NCBI RefSeq assembly: GCF_042453785.1
Contig: NC_091666.1
Span: 27,300,501-27,364,500, forward strand
Direction: 5' to 3'
Source: Malus domestica
Lineage: Eukaryota; Streptophyta; Magnoliopsida; Rosales; Rosaceae
DNA: 64,000 nucleotides
The position numbers and the translations under genes were made by a program. The notes beneath the pieces are model-generated. The model saw nothing but the letters and a program-made list of their open reading frames with translations, was not told where the DNA came from and did not search any database. Below are positions 32,762 through 45,116 of this stretch, piece after piece; position 1 is the stretch's first letter, and every line of letters begins with the position of its first letter.

Positions 32762-33249
32762 TGCTGAGGATGATTTTTCCCCAAACAAAATTCGGTGCCA
32801 TTGTACAATTGAAACCTTTATTGGCAGAGAAACTTACATGTCTCGGGTGTTGGAACAGATGTTCCTACAAGTTACAACACTCATCACGTGACGTTCCCAT
32901 CACTTGTTGAGTGTCATACAAACGTTAGATCATTCGAATGTCGGTGGTTTTTCTCCCTTTTATTGGTTATAAGATATTCATCACTGTTGTCACAAATAAT
33001 GTTGATATGACCCATGCTGAGGAAAAAAAAAATCGGTGCCATTGTATAATTGAAACCTTTATTGGGAGAGACTGATATGTCTCGGGTGTTGGAACAAATG
33101 TTCCTACGAGTTACAACGCTCATCACGTGACCGTCCCATCACTTGTTGAGTGCCGTCCAAATATTGGATCGCTCGGATGTCGGTGATTTTTCTCCCTTTA
33201 TTGGTTATAAGATTTTTATCACTGTACAAATAATGTTGATATGACCCGT
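32762..33249. repeat. Tandem duplication of about 240 bp
   Basis: Units 32762-33014 and 33015-33249 each begin TGCTGAGGA and share TCGGTGCCATTGTA, ATGTCTCGGGTGTTGGAACA, CCCATCACTTGTTGAGTG and AATAATGTTGATATGACCC. They differ by scattered substitutions and a short gap. Short open frames in both are not conserved between copies, so coding is unlikely. Confidence 0.9.
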
Positions 33250-33639
33250 AGATGGGTGACCCTTTTTCATTTCCTAGTTGTTTGCAAGTGTTCGTTACGT
33301 CTTACAAGTGACAAATTAGTTCAAAGAATTGGTTGGCTAATGTTTTGATTTTGTCTTTCTATTTGTGCCGTGTAAAAAGGTTTTCAAAATTGAATCGACT
33401 TGTCTTGTAGTTGTTTGAACTTTCAATGGCATGCCGTTTTCATGAGAAATTTCTGTTTTGATGCCAATCACTTTCGTTTGGAGCTTAATTTGAGGAGGAA
33501 ACTAAGCCCTTTGCCCATGTAGGAAAGCCATTCTCCTCTTTCTGCGGGGTGGGGAGAGCCGCTAGGATCTCGGATGTAGGGTAAATGTTCCAATTGGGAC
33601 GTGTTTGGGTTTACTAATTTATGTGTTTTGTGTTCGTGT

Positions 33640-33960
33640 CAATCTAAGTAGCGTTTAAAATATCGGTATTGATATGCAAATTTGTGAAAATATCGATGGA
33701 TATATCGATATTGACATCGGTTGCTTTCAATAGAAATGTTAAAACTTTAGGAAATGTCAAACACTGGTTTAAATGAAATATAAGAGTTTTTTCGATATTT
33801 AATTGGTATATGTAAAAATATTGACGATATATGTTGATTTTAACTTAAATTTAAGAGTTTTTCTCATATGGTGTGAAGTTTAGACTCCACCTTCTTTCCA
33901 TATCTTATCTGATTTTTCGGATATTTTTCACAAAAATATCAACTGTATCAAAAAAAATTT
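33640..33960 (-). repeat. Dispersed repeat, inverted relative of 15700-15990
   Basis: The reverse complement shows the same order of blocks as the local duplication copies (ATATTTTCACAAATTTGCATAT, a GATATCGATA core, AGCAACCGAT). A third, more diverged family member. Confidence 0.6.
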
Positions 33961-36070
33961 AAACCCAAAATCCATGTGTGTTGATCAACATGCACGATAG
34001 TAATAAAATAATAGTTTAATAATACAATAAATCACACTATTCTTCAGGAAAAAAAAATTAAAAATTGAGAAAAGTAGTCATTTTGTTAATATGACACTGA
34101 TAATAGCTGAACAATCGTAATCATGTAAACATCAAGTGCTGTATTCGTATGGGTGTTCAGCCGCTAACATGACGATCTACATTTTAAAGATTGAAATGTA
34201 GCCGAAACATCATTTGTTTTTGTCCTTTCTTAAAACGATAATACAATAATAACAGAGTCTTATTTTACTAAGTGAGTTAGCTTTATAAATTCCTAGAAAG
34301 TCTCTGCGCTAAGCCTCTTTCAAGTCATCATCGGTCTTCATCTACTCATGTTGTCCTGAATCTCAATCTTATAATCGTATTTTCTAACCGGAGTATCTGT
34401 AGGTCTTCGGTTTACATGTCCAAATCACCTTAACCGATTTTCTCTCATCTTATCTTCAATTACGATCACTCCTACTTCACCTCAGACATTCTCGTGTCAT
34501 TTCTCGTGTGCCCAGACATTCAGCGAATCATTAGGTTTATTGGGAAAATTGATCCCAAAAAACCTTTAACTTGTGAGATATGAAACTGCAGGTTTGATGG
34601 TTTTAGACTTTTAGTCATGAGTCATAAGTCATGGTCCAAACTTCTGCTTTCCATGTTTCGGTGTGAAACTGGAAACCCTAATTTAGGAGAGACAACCGTA
34701 ACAACATTTTGTAAAATAATTAACTAATGGGATTATAAAATATTCCATAATTGATGGGTAGGATAGATTAGGACAAGTAAGCCACATAGTCCTACATCCA
34801 AAATTGAGGCCAAGAATTTTAGGTGCAGATTTTTTGGAAATAGTCTCTTGTTTTCTTTGATTTTACATTGTGGGTGTGTAAAATTTGATTTGACAAATTT
34901 GTTCGTGTTTACATTGGTTAGAGCGGGTGTTCTTTTCGTTATCTACTTGAGTTTGAATTTCGTGTTTTCGCAGTTTAATTCATAGCTAAATTACCTATTA
35001 ACAGAAGAGGGGTGAAAAGACAATTTGATTATGGGAACTTTAACGAAAAGCTCCTGGTACTGTTCACTTTAACGAAAAACCACATTTTTACACTAAAAAG
35101 TCAATCCTGGTACTATTCACTTTACCCTTCATTTTGTCCTTATCATTAAAACTCAAAGTTTTCAAGCCCTTTTCATTAGTTTTCCTTTTGATTTTCTATC
35201 ACAACATAAAATCATGGGTAGTAATGTAATTTAAAGAAATCAATTTTTTTTCTACCTTTATCTTCATGTCATACTACCATATCTCTATTTTCTAAATTTA
35301 ATAAAAAATTTAAACATCTTTCTCATTCTCGCTCTCACTTACGTTCGCATATCTCGCAAAATTTATCTCTTCCATATATGATTTTTTTCTTTTTAAATTT
35401 TTTTATATTTACACCCACATAATTAATAAAATAAATAATCTTGATTATAATATGTTATGGTTAAATACGCTATTCCGAAGTTATCTGTAAAATAATATAA
35501 CAAATTATTATTTTGAGAAATCAAAGTTTAAATTTTGTGTGCATGTGCTCAACTCATCACACCTAACCTAAGTAAGATTCTTAATATTCTCTAAAAATGT
35601 TGATGGAAATTGAATCATTTGCAAACAAAGCATGGATTTGGATTCAAGATTTGAGAAATTAGAAATCTGACGTGTTAGGTGAGTTTGTTTATTTTATTTA
35701 TTTATTTGTTTCATTTTTTTAATAGTCCACAAAATAAATTATAAAATAAAATAAAAGGATATTTAGGGGTTCTAGTAGTTTATTGGTCAATCAATGGGGG
35801 GTTTGTAGTCGACAATCACAAAAAGTCACATTCGTGACATATTGCAATGTGCAAACCACCCACGAAAAAAATATAATATTTAGGTACTCATTAGTTATGT
35901 GCTCACTTTCTGATTTGGTTTAATAAAAACGAGAAAGAAAAAAATCCAGTGATTTCAAAAGAATTGAACAAGCAGTCTATAAGGTGAAAATTTCATGTAT
36001 TGTTCTGTAGAGTGGCAATAAGGATGACTTCTCTGTTAACTTTTCCACTATCACTCTTAAAAAACCAAAC
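33961..36070. other. Long non-coding AT-rich interval
   Basis: No gene is supported. It contains one MITE (35033-35185) and an A/T-rich stretch near 35690-35770. Other open frames are short and without domains. Confidence 0.5.
35033..35185. mobile_element. MITE related to the ends of the Pack-MULE-like element
   Basis: A 153-bp element whose right end is the complement of GGAAAACTAATGAAAAGGGC, the exact start of the element at 2262, and whose left end is GGGAACTTTAACGAAAAGC. TTTGATTAT precedes and TTTGATTTT follows (one base offset), 8 of 9 matching. A probable Mutator-type MITE. Confidence 0.65.
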
Positions 36071-36151
36071 TCTGCCTAAGCGTGGAGGAAACACACCATC
36101 CGAACTTGGTAGTTAAACTCTACTACGGTGACAGTATTGTATGCAAGGTAC
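36071..36151 (+). pseudogene. rrn5: Plastid-type 5S rRNA fragment (nuclear plastid DNA fossil)
   Basis: About 80 bp follow chloroplast 5S rRNA: CCTAAGCGTGGAGGAA against CCTAGGCGTAGAGGAA, ACACACCATCCGAACTTGGT with a small gap, AGTTAAACTCTACTACGGTG, then a diverged end ACAGTATTGTATGCAAGGTAC. The pattern is plastid/bacterial, not nuclear 5S. Both ends and several bases are missing, so it cannot be a working gene. Flanking plastid sequence was not recognised. Confidence 0.8.
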
Positions 36152-36462
36152 TGAAAGTGTTTCTTGTTTTTTAAGTTAAAAAAAAATTAGATAACATTTT
36201 TGTTATTTTTTTAAATAATAAAAATAAATGTTAAAATATTATTGGACAAAATAAAAATAAGTACTGATTAGTAAGTATGCAAATATTATAAAAACTATAA
36301 GAAGAAGAGTTTTCTTCTCATTTATTTTTGACAACTTAAAACTTAGCTTTTTTTTTTTTTTTTTTTTGCACAAAAATACTGAAATTACGATAAAGCTACT
36401 CTGTGGTATATCATGCTTCCGTAATCTTTATCCAAACAAATCCGGATGAGATGGGATGATTA

Positions 36463-36657
36463 GGACATGGATCCTCTCTGGATCCATGCATCCTAATCCT
36501 AGGGCACCAATCGGGGTCTTTAAAATTTGATCCAACTGCTAAAGTTATTATAACTTTTAAAGTAGATTCCTGTTTGTAGCCGTTGGATCAAATTTCAATA
36601 GTCCGGATTGGTGAATCCCTAGGATTAGGATGATGGATCAAGAGAGGATCCATGTCC
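36463..36657. mobile_element. Mutator-type MITE, GGATCC family 1, intact ends
   Basis: A 195-bp element with matching ends GGACATGGATCCTCTCT and AGAGAGGATCCATGTCC, extended arms (CATCCTAATCCTAGGG and complement) and the 9-bp target duplication GGATGATTA at 36454-36462 and 36658-36666. The interior holds AAAGTTATTATAACTTTTAA and CCGTTGGATCAAATTTCAA. Best-preserved copy of its family here. Confidence 0.9.
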
Positions 36658-36878
36658 GGATGATTAAACTTTATGAGATGAGATGGTTCAATTTGAAGTG
36701 TGATGGTACCAAATCAAATACTCAATTAAGAGTTTAAAAATTTTAAAGAGTTTACAATTCATTAAGTTTACGCGTATTCAATCAAAATCTTAAATAAGTT
36801 CATAAAACTCTATATAAATCAGATTGTACTCATTCTAAATTTTAAGGTAGTTCATAAAACTTCATATATATTTATTTA

Positions 36879-39800
36879 GAGTAATGCTATTCTTACCATA
36901 ATTTTATACCACATTTATTTACCATCTTAGGTGGCATATGAGTTGGACAAGCTACATCATTTAATTTCAATCTTTTTATTAATTGAAACACTTAAATAAT
37001 CTTAGATGGCAGAAAAGGACTCCTCGTATACCACAATCATCATTTAATTAACAATCTTTTTATTTTTATTTTTTTTAATAAAAGGCAATATCATTAACAA
37101 AGGAAAATTACAAAATATCATGGATAAGGAGATTCTGAATAACACTAGGAGGCTCCTCAACCCAAACTATGCTTGTCTCAACAAACAATGCAACATTTGC
37201 CAAACAATGAGCAATATTATTATTTTTCCTAGAAACGGAAATAAACTTAGAAGCAATAAAAGCCTTTGCAATATGTAGGACATCCCCCGCTAACAAATCC
37301 ATAGCCGACGCACGGTCAACACAAGTGTGAATGATGTAAATTGCTTGAGAGGAGTCACTTCGAACTAGAACCTTCTAAAAGCCAAGCTGATGGGCGAGCA
37401 CCACACCACGCTTAATGGCTAACGTTTCTGCTTGGAGAGCAGACGTCACCGTAGGGAGGAAAGATGTCGCTGCAGCCAGAAAATGTCCCTACCCGTCTCA
37501 GAGAACCACCCCCGCCCCACCCACCTTATTCTGCAAATTAGTCGCACCATCTATATTCAACCTTACCCAATCCTCCGCCACCCCCTCACCATCACCCGTA
37601 AGCCCATCCCGAGGATGGCATTGCTGAGCAGCAGTTACAAGCTCTGCCGCGACCCGAAATTCCTACAACCTAGACACCGCATGCTGAGCCACCATAGCTG
37701 GAGACCCATGCTTCCCCTTCCAAATCATATCATTCCTCTTCAGCCACAAATGCCACACCACTATGCACATAAAATCAAAGTCCAAATGGTGATTTTGAAG
37801 TAACAACATGAACCATTCTTTAACCGATCCACAGGGAACAAAATCAACTAGAAAACTACATAGGGTTGCAAACCATGTAGCTCTGGCAAATGAACAATCC
37901 TTAAGAACATGCACCACCATTTCTGGCTCTCCTCTACATAAAACATACAACAAATCTGAACCAACCCCTCTCTTTGACAAATTCTCTTTTGTTGGGATAA
38001 TGTCTTGACAAGTCCGCCATATCATATTTCGCACCTTCGGCGGGACTCCGGCCTGCCATGTTGCCTTCCATAACGGAGTAAATGGATTACCACCAAGAGT
38101 TGAAGAAGAATCACTCAAAGAAGGTGGTTTAACATAATCCCAAGCAACCCCATAAGCACTTTTCATCGTGGATTGACCCATATCAGTGTAGTGTCATACC
38201 AACTTGTTCGGAGGTAGACGATGGCTAATTGGTAGAGCATGAATATGCTCCTTATCCTCCTCTTCAAAATATGCACTCAATCCAGTTTCACACCACATTC
38301 TCCTTGCCTCATCAATCAATTCATACACCAACATATTCTCCCTTGAGGGAGGCAGCTGGGTTATAGGACGAAAAGTCGATGGTCTAGGTACCAACTGATC
38401 CTTCCATACACGTACGGACGCCCCATCACCAATCAACCATCTAGACCCCTTCTCCAAGACAATTCTAGCTTTGAGTATGCTAGACCAACAATACGACGAA
38501 GAAGAGGCGACTGAAGCGTCCCAAAACGACGAATGGGGGTGATATTTTGCTTTAAACAACCTTGCCGTCAAAGACTTGGGATCCTGGAGAATACCTCATT
38601 CCTGTTTCGCCAACACTGCCAGATTAAAGGCATAAAGGTTCCGAAACCCATACCCCCTTCCGGTTTAGCCAAACACAACTTATCCCACGACTTCCAATGA
38701 ATTTTCCTTGAGTCAGGATCACTACCCCACCAAAACTAAGCCATGAGCTGATGTAGATCATCACAAAAAGTCTTTGGAAGCAGCAAACAATTCATAGCAT
38801 ATGAAGGCAATGCCTGAGCCACCACCTTCATAAGCAACTCTCGTCCTGCTCCGCTTAAACACTTTCCTTTCCACCCACATAGCCTCTTATGAACTCTCTC
38901 CTTAATATAAGCAAAAGTTTGCCATTTGTTCTTACCCACAAATGTAGGTAGGCCCAAATATCTCTCATGTTGCTTCACCAATTGAACACCCAAAAAATGC
39001 GCCAACCCATGCTGCTCACGACCTCTCACGTTAGCATTAAAAGCAATGCTACTTTTACCCAAATTTATTTCTTGACCTGATGCTTGGGATAACACATCCA
39101 AAATATGTTGAACATTTGCACACTCTTCCAACTTCGCCTTACCTAACAAGAAACTATCATCGGCAAACAACAAATGATGAACACTAGGAGCACCATCACA
39201 AATCCTTATCCCACGAATCACTCCCCTCTCTTCTTTATGCTTAATAAGTGCTGACAAACCTTCAATACAAAAAAGAAACAAATAGAGAGATAGATGGTCA
39301 CCCTGACGAAGATAGATGGTCACCCTGACGAAGACGGCGAGATGGCACAACAAACCCACATTCCTCGCGATTAACCAAAAATGAGTATGAAACCGATTTC
39401 ACACACATCATCACGATAGCCACCTATCTACTACCAAACCCCAACCTCAACATCATAGCTTCCAAAAAATTTCACTCCACCATATCATATGCCTTGCTCA
39501 GATCCAATTTGAGTGCAAAAAATCCCTCCCGTCTCCACCTCTTATTATGAAGGAAATGACCTATTTCTGCTGCCACCAAAGTGTTATCAGAAATCAACCT
39601 CCCTGGAACAAAGGCACTCTGATGTGGAGAAATTATGACATTCAAAAATTTCTTCAATCGGTTCGCAAGCACCTTTGCACCAATCTTGTAGATTACATTA
39701 CATAGACTAATCGGGGGCAATTGTGACATTTCATTTGGCTGATTTACCTTAGGAATTAATACAACATGAGTGAAACAAGCCTTCCGTAGTAACCGTCCAG

Positions 39801-41444
39801 AGGTGAGAAAAGAGCAAATAGCATTCACCACATCATGCTTAACAACATGCTAAAACTTTTGAAAAAACAAAGTTAACATACCATCTGGACCTGGGGCTTT
39901 GGATGGATGCATTTGGAAAAGTGCAACACAAACCTCCTCCTCCGAGTAAGGCTTCAACAACTCCGCATTCATTTAAGGGGTAACCCGTTGAGAGCAAGCC
40001 GCTATTACCTCTTGTACCGCATTGTCAAGAACACCACAGGAGTGAAAAATATTTTGAAAATACCCTATAACCGTGCTTTGAATTCCATCCCTGGAAACCT
40101 GCCACACTCTTTGCGCATCCCTTAGCCGCTTAATAGTATTTTTCCATTTACAGTTGGACGCCCGCAAATGGAAAAACTTTGTATTCATATCCCCTTCCTA
40201 TAACCACTGTACACACGAACGTTGCCTCCAATACATCTCCTCCCGCCCAAGAAGTGAATCAAGTTGACCCAATAGCTCCCCCTTGCCGCATATAACTCAG
40301 CCGAAGGTGGATGCTTAAACAACACACCCAACTTATCCCACACTTTAGCAATCTCTGCCTTCGTAAAGCCGAACACCTCCCGTTGCCATGCTAACAAGGC
40401 ACATCGTGTGAAACGAATCTTCTCACACACTTGGAAACCCGACACTGATTTATTCCATGCCAAACTGATGATCCCTTCGCAACTCTCCTCCTTAAGCCAC
40501 ATCTTTTCGAATCTAAACCTCTTCCGCCCCTTCCTACTAGGTGACGCAGTCGAACATCGAATTTCCACCCAAATAGGTAAATGGTCTGACTTAGATGGAT
40601 TTAGATGGCAAACCCATGATGCAGGAAACAAATTCAACCATGGTTGAGAAACAAAAACCCGGTCAAGGCGACATCTCACCTCATGTTCCCTATTATCCGT
40701 CCAAGTATAAGAATTCACAACAAAACCCATATCAATCAATTGACAAGCATGAACCGCCTCCCGGAATCCGTCCATTTGACTCTCCTTACGCTGGTTACCC
40801 CCCAACTGCTCATCCACACTTAGAACTTCATTGAAATCCCCTAGACATATCCACGGCAATGAGCTTCGTTGCCCTAGATCAGCAAGTAAGGACCAATAAA
40901 GGTGCCTATTTACCGTGACTAGATGTCCATAAAAGCCCATAAGATGCCACCTAACCTCCAACCCTCCCAAACGACACTCCATATCAATATGATTTGCCAA
41001 AGATGAAATAACATCAATCACCACCTCCTCCATCCATAACACCGACAAACCCCCCGACCTCCCATTACTCGAAACTGAAAAAGATTTGTCAAAACCCAAG
41101 CTACGCTGTTTTTGTACCATCGCAACATCACTACATTTTGTCTCACATAAGAAGACAACCAGGGGACGATGATGTTGAATAAGCTCCAACAGAGCCTGAA
41201 CTACACGAGAATCCCCCAATCCTTGGCAGTTCCAACATAAAGCATTCATTGTGAACGGCGGGTGTGCTCGCTGACACCACCCACCGATGGACTAGAACAT
41301 AAAGCATTCATCTTTTTATTAGTTATTGATTAACATTTTGAAATTAAATGCTAATTAATTTAGATGATCTGACTGTCCACATCAGATGCCACCTAAGGTC
41401 GTATACAATTGTGGTACAAAAATATAGTAAGAATAGCATTATTG
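36879..41444. mobile_element. Mutator-type MITE split by a LINE insertion
   Basis: Inverted ends GAGTAATGCTATTCTTACC and CAATAATGCTATTCTTACT (complement at the right) extend into TTAGGTGGCAT on both sides, and ATTTATTTA flanks the whole at 36870-36878 and 41445-41453. Without the LINE and its target repeat the MITE is about 310 bp (36879-37064 plus 41321-41444). The intact outer 9-bp repeat shows that the LINE entered an already resident MITE. Confidence 0.85.
37065..41309 (-). mobile_element. LINE (L1-type, RNase H-bearing), degenerate
   Basis: Reads right to left. The endonuclease starts at 41249 (NALCWNCQGLG, CETK, LGDFNEVL, SKSDHLPI), reverse transcriptase follows (about 39840-38740, core LLFADDSFLL, PTFVGKNKW), then a zf-RVT block near 38100-37900 (PPKVRNMIWRTCQDIIPTKE) and an RNase H domain to about 37110 (LNIDGATN, LQAETLAIK, SRKNNNIAHCLAN). 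A T-rich run at 37065-37078 is the complement of the poly-A tail. ATCTTTTTATT flanks it at 37054-37064 and 41310-41320. Several stops and frameshifts break ORF2, including one at a 23-bp tandem duplication near 39294-39335; ORF1 (gag-like, zinc knuckle) is missing, so the copy is 5'-truncated. It cannot be active. Confidence 0.92.
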
Positions 41445-42251
41445 ATTTATTTATGATTTTTGAAGTATTAAAAAGATGAAAGATTTTCTACCTCAAAAGA
41501 AAAGAAAAAAGATGAATTTTTTTATGCATTTAGAGGGATTTTATGATGTTTTTTATGATTAAAAAAAATCAGACCTCAACCCCAAAAATTTCTAATAATT
41601 TCACCCAAAATTTACATGAAGTGTATGAAACTCCACTAAACTCAAATCTATAATTCGTTTAAAAGTTTTTAAAATCTCAATTGAATACGCTTCTAAAATC
41701 TATAAGTGTAAACAGAGATTTAGGATTCCAATAAACCAACATTTTATCCCTTTGGAGAGATTTTTCAGTGTGACCGGCACACGAGATGGCACATTACGTG
41801 TCATTATACAAATAGTGGGATATATGTGTTAAATAGTTAATAACTTAAAAAATAAAAAATTTCACTACTTACATAAAAACACATGATGTACCACCCGTGT
41901 TCTCCTCGTAATCAAAAAAATTTCATCCTCCTGACAGTGGGCTCAGATTTATCCTAAAAATATGTGTGTGAACAGGGTTCTGTTGCTACCATTTTTTATA
42001 GGTGTGAATGCGTTATTATTTGTCAAATAAAACATTTTCGTGTCACGTTATTTAAAAATTAAATTCCCGTTATCGTGCAAAAGAGAATTACAAGGTCCGA
42101 TGGTAGGCCCCGCCTAATTTGACCCAATCAAAACGGTACAATTGAATACTTAACCCCAGGTTACCACTCCTGCACCAGCACCGCTCCCGATCTCCCCACT
42201 CCAACACTCCCCAAAGTTCAAAGCACGACAAGGAGTTTCCGTAAACTCACT

Positions 42252-42284
<33 letters not shown>

Positions 42285-42559
42285 AAAATTCTTTTCTTCT
42301 CTCTCTTGTCGAAAACCAGCACAGCCCACAAAGCAGCCGGCCAGAAGCCAAACGGACAGTTTCCTCAATTCCGTCGCAGTCTCAGATAAACTCCGCAACC
42401 AAACACCCCCCCCCCCCAAAGTCCCCGACTCCGCCGTCCGCCGAATGTTCTCCTCCGCCTCTAATCCCAGCTTCCTCAAATCCAAATCCTAACTCCATCC
42501 GTCCTTTCTTATCCCCGCAACCGAATACCAGTTTACCCTAGCAGCCAAACATCTCCCAA
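41445..42559. other. Upstream region of EXO70
   Basis: AT-rich to about 42080, then the GC content rises toward the coding region. The probable 5' leader has a (CT)n tract at 42251-42286 and a C run near 42408-42418, common in plant leaders. The minus-strand open frame at 42150-42485 is a shadow of this region. No TATA box was firmly placed. Confidence 0.5.
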
Positions 42560-44509
42560 ATGACCACCACCACCACCGGCATAGGCGGTGGCGGAGAGGA
42601 CCGGGTCCTCGCCACGGCTCAGCAGATCGTCAAGAGCCTCAACACCCCCAAGGAGGTCCGCGAGGACATGCTTCTGATCTTCTCGAGCTTCGACAATAGA
42701 TTATCTAACATCACCAATTTGATCAACGGCGAGGATTCCAAGGCCGACGAGGACCGGTTCGGGGAAGCCGAGAAGGTGATTTTCCGGTGGGAGTCCAATT
42801 CCGAAGCTCACAGAAACTCGGTCCCGTGGGAGGAGTCGCCGGTCGAGGCCGCCGAGTATTTGGCCGCCGTCGATGAGATTCTCACGCACATGGAGGGGCT
42901 TTCGGTCCGGTCCGATAACGAATTGGTGGACCGGGTCGAGAACGCGCTCCAAATCGCGATGACTCGGCTGGAGGACGAGTTCCGCCACATTCTGATCAGG
43001 AACACGGTGCCTCTCGACTCCGATCGACTCTACGGCTCGATCCGGAGAGTGTCGCTGTCGTTCGCGTCAAACGACGGCGAAATCTACGATGAATTCGAGA
43101 GTTTCGGCGAGGAGGACCGCGACGCGGGCAGGTTCCACGAGCGCGGCGGCAGCCTAGGCGATACAGACGTCGATTTGATACATCCTGACGCCGTCGTGGA
43201 GCTGAAGGAGATCGCCGAGCGTATGATTCGGTCCGGCTACGAAAAGGAGTGTGTGCAGGTGTATAGCAGCGTCAGGCGCGACGCTTTGGACGAGTGTTTG
43301 GTGATTCTCGGTGTCGAGAAGCTGAGCATTGAGGAGGTGCAGAAGATTGAGTGGAAGAGTTTGGATGAGAAGATGAAGAAGTGGATACAAGCTGTGAAAA
43401 TCGGTGTTAGGGTTTTGATAAACGGCGAAAGGAGGCTCTGTGATCAGATTTTTGAAGGGATTGATGAGACTAGGGAGTGTTGCTTCATTGACACTTCCAA
43501 GGGGTGTATTATGCAGCTGTTGAATTTCGGAGAGGCGGTCGCCATTGGTCGAAGGTCGCCCGAGAAGCTGTTTCGGATACTTGACATGTACGATGCTGTG
43601 GCGGATGTGTTGCCGGACTTGCAGCAAATGATGACAGATGAATATGTGGTTGGTGAGGCCAGGGGAGTGTTGGATGCGCTCGGTGATGCGGCGAGAGGGA
43701 CGTTTGCTGAGTTTGAAAATGCAGTTCAGACTGAGGCCAGTAAGAAACCAATGCTAAGCGGCGAGATTCACCCGCTTACTCGGTATGTCATGAACTATGT
43801 TAGATTGTTGGTTGACTATAGTGATACCCTCAATTCGCTTTTGGATACCGGTGAGGAAGAGTTGCAAAGGTTGCAAGGATTGCCAAATGATGATTTGGGT
43901 ATAGACAGCATGTCTCCTATAGGCCATAGGTTGTTGTTGTTGATTTCAAATTTGGAAGCCAATCTCGAGGAGAAGTCTAGGGTTTATGATGATGGAGCAA
44001 TGCAGAGTGTGTTTTTGATGAATAACATTCAGTACATAGTGCAGAAAGTGAAGGATTCTGAGATTAGAAAGCTCTTGGGAGACCAATGGGTTCGCAAGCG
44101 TCGTGGTCAGGTACGCCAGTATGCTACTGGGTATCTAAGAGCTGCTTGGAGCAAGGCCCTCTCTTGTTTGAAAGACGAGGGGATTGGCGGGAGCACGAGT
44201 AATGCTTCGAGGATGGCTTTGAAGGAGAGGTTTAAGAACTTCAATGCACACTTTGAAGAAATCTATCGGACCCAGACAGCTTGGAAGGTCCCGGATGCTC
44301 AACTTCGGGAGGAGCTTCGGATATCTATATCGGAGAAGGTGATCCCAGCTTACAGATCGTTTATGGGGAGGTTTGGGAGTCAGCTGGAGAGTGGAAGGCA
44401 TGCCGGGAAGTATATAAAATACACAGCGGATGATTTGGAGAGCTACGTGTTGGATTTGTTTGAAGGGACACCGTGTGTTCTGCACCATCTGAGAAGAAAA
44501 AGTACATAG
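42560..44509 (+). CDS. EXO70: Exocyst subunit EXO70 (EXO70F-like)
   Basis: An intronless gene of 649 residues, normal for plant EXO70 (about 600-690). EXO70 binds phosphoinositides and helps the octameric exocyst tether secretory vesicles at the plasma membrane, in growth, autophagy and defence. The N-terminal helical part ([32 protein letters not shown]) and the [20 protein letters not shown] block precede the Exo70 domain from about residue 230. Strong family signatures include [114 protein letters not shown] and [17 protein letters not shown]. Clade was judged from remembered sequences; F is favoured, D or B possible. The first ATG in frame with the family start is used. Codons are GC-rich at the 5' end. 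A short diverged copy of one segment lies 0.5 kb downstream. Confidence 0.95.
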   Translation: MTTTTTGIGGGGEDRVLATAQQIVKSLNTPKEVREDMLLIFSSFDNRLSNITNLINGEDSKADEDRFGEAEKVIFRWESNSEAHRNSVPWEESPVEAAEYLAAVDEILTHMEGLSVRSDNELVDRVENALQIAMTRLEDEFRHILIRNTVPLDSDRLYGSIRRVSLSFASNDGEIYDEFESFGEEDRDAGRFHERGGSLGDTDVDLIHPDAVVELKEIAERMIRSGYEKECVQVYSSVRRDALDECLVILGVEKLSIEEVQKIEWKSLDEKMKKWIQAVKIGVRVLINGERRLCDQIFEGIDETRECCFIDTSKGCIMQLLNFGEAVAIGRRSPEKLFRILDMYDAVADVLPDLQQMMTDEYVVGEARGVLDALGDAARGTFAEFENAVQTEASKKPMLSGEIHPLTRYVMNYVRLLVDYSDTLNSLLDTGEEELQRLQGLPNDDLGIDSMSPIGHRLLLLISNLEANLEEKSRVYDDGAMQSVFLMNNIQYIVQKVKDSEIRKLLGDQWVRKRRGQVRQYATGYLRAAWSKALSCLKDEGIGGSTSNASRMALKERFKNFNAHFEEIYRTQTAWKVPDAQLREELRISISEKVIPAYRSFMGRFGSQLESGRHAGKYIKYTADDLESYVLDLFEGTPCVLHHLRRKST

Positions 44510-45011
44510 GAATACAGGTATGCCCTTTGATTTTCTCAAGGCCTAGTCAGAAGTTGGAATCGAAGTTCTATTGTCGAAAATGAAAAAAAAAAATTGTAGC
44601 TTGATTATGATGATGATATCTGTTTAAATATTTTGCTGGTGTTAATGTTATAAACACAGGATTTTGTGAAAGCTATTTTCCAACCCGTCCATCAATCTAC
44701 TGTAATAACTTTTGTACAGGTTCTATAGAATTTAGCTTTACGTATGCTGTGGATTTATTTTTTCGTGGTTCATGTATTTGATTTCCATGAATCGCCATCG
44801 AGTCTTGTATGTTATCTGCGTGCGGAAGAAGAACTAAAACCATTCGTGTGAAATAGTGAATTCGATATACACACAGATTCAGAAATTAAGTTTCGATTTT
44901 ATTTTTTCATCTGAACATGAGTGAAAGTTGAGCAATAAATTTGAAGAATTAGGACCTATTTATGAGCAGCATAAGTCGTTTAAGTTTCCAGAGGGTAAAG
45001 TAGAAGGTTGT

Positions 45012-45116
45012 TCAGATGATAAACTTGTAGACGGGGACGGGATTGCGATGACTCGGCTCAAAGACGAGTTCCGCCACATTCTGAACCGAACCGAGGTCTT
45101 TCTCGACTCGGTTCGG
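45012..45116 (+). pseudogene. Small EXO70 fragment downstream of EXO70
   Basis: The segment reads SDDKLVD, then IAMTRLKDEFRHIL and LDSVR, matching [20 protein letters not shown] and [17 protein letters not shown] of the gene at 42560 (residues about 117-157). At DNA level GCGATGACTCGGCTC and GACGAGTTCCGCCACATTCT match almost base for base. A few codons are missing before IAMTR, and flanking frames do not continue the family. It is a local partial duplicate, not a gene. Confidence 0.75.

Noticed and set aside
36071-36151. Functional 5S rRNA gene
   Set aside because: The sequence is plastid-like and lacks both ends, so it is listed as a fossil.
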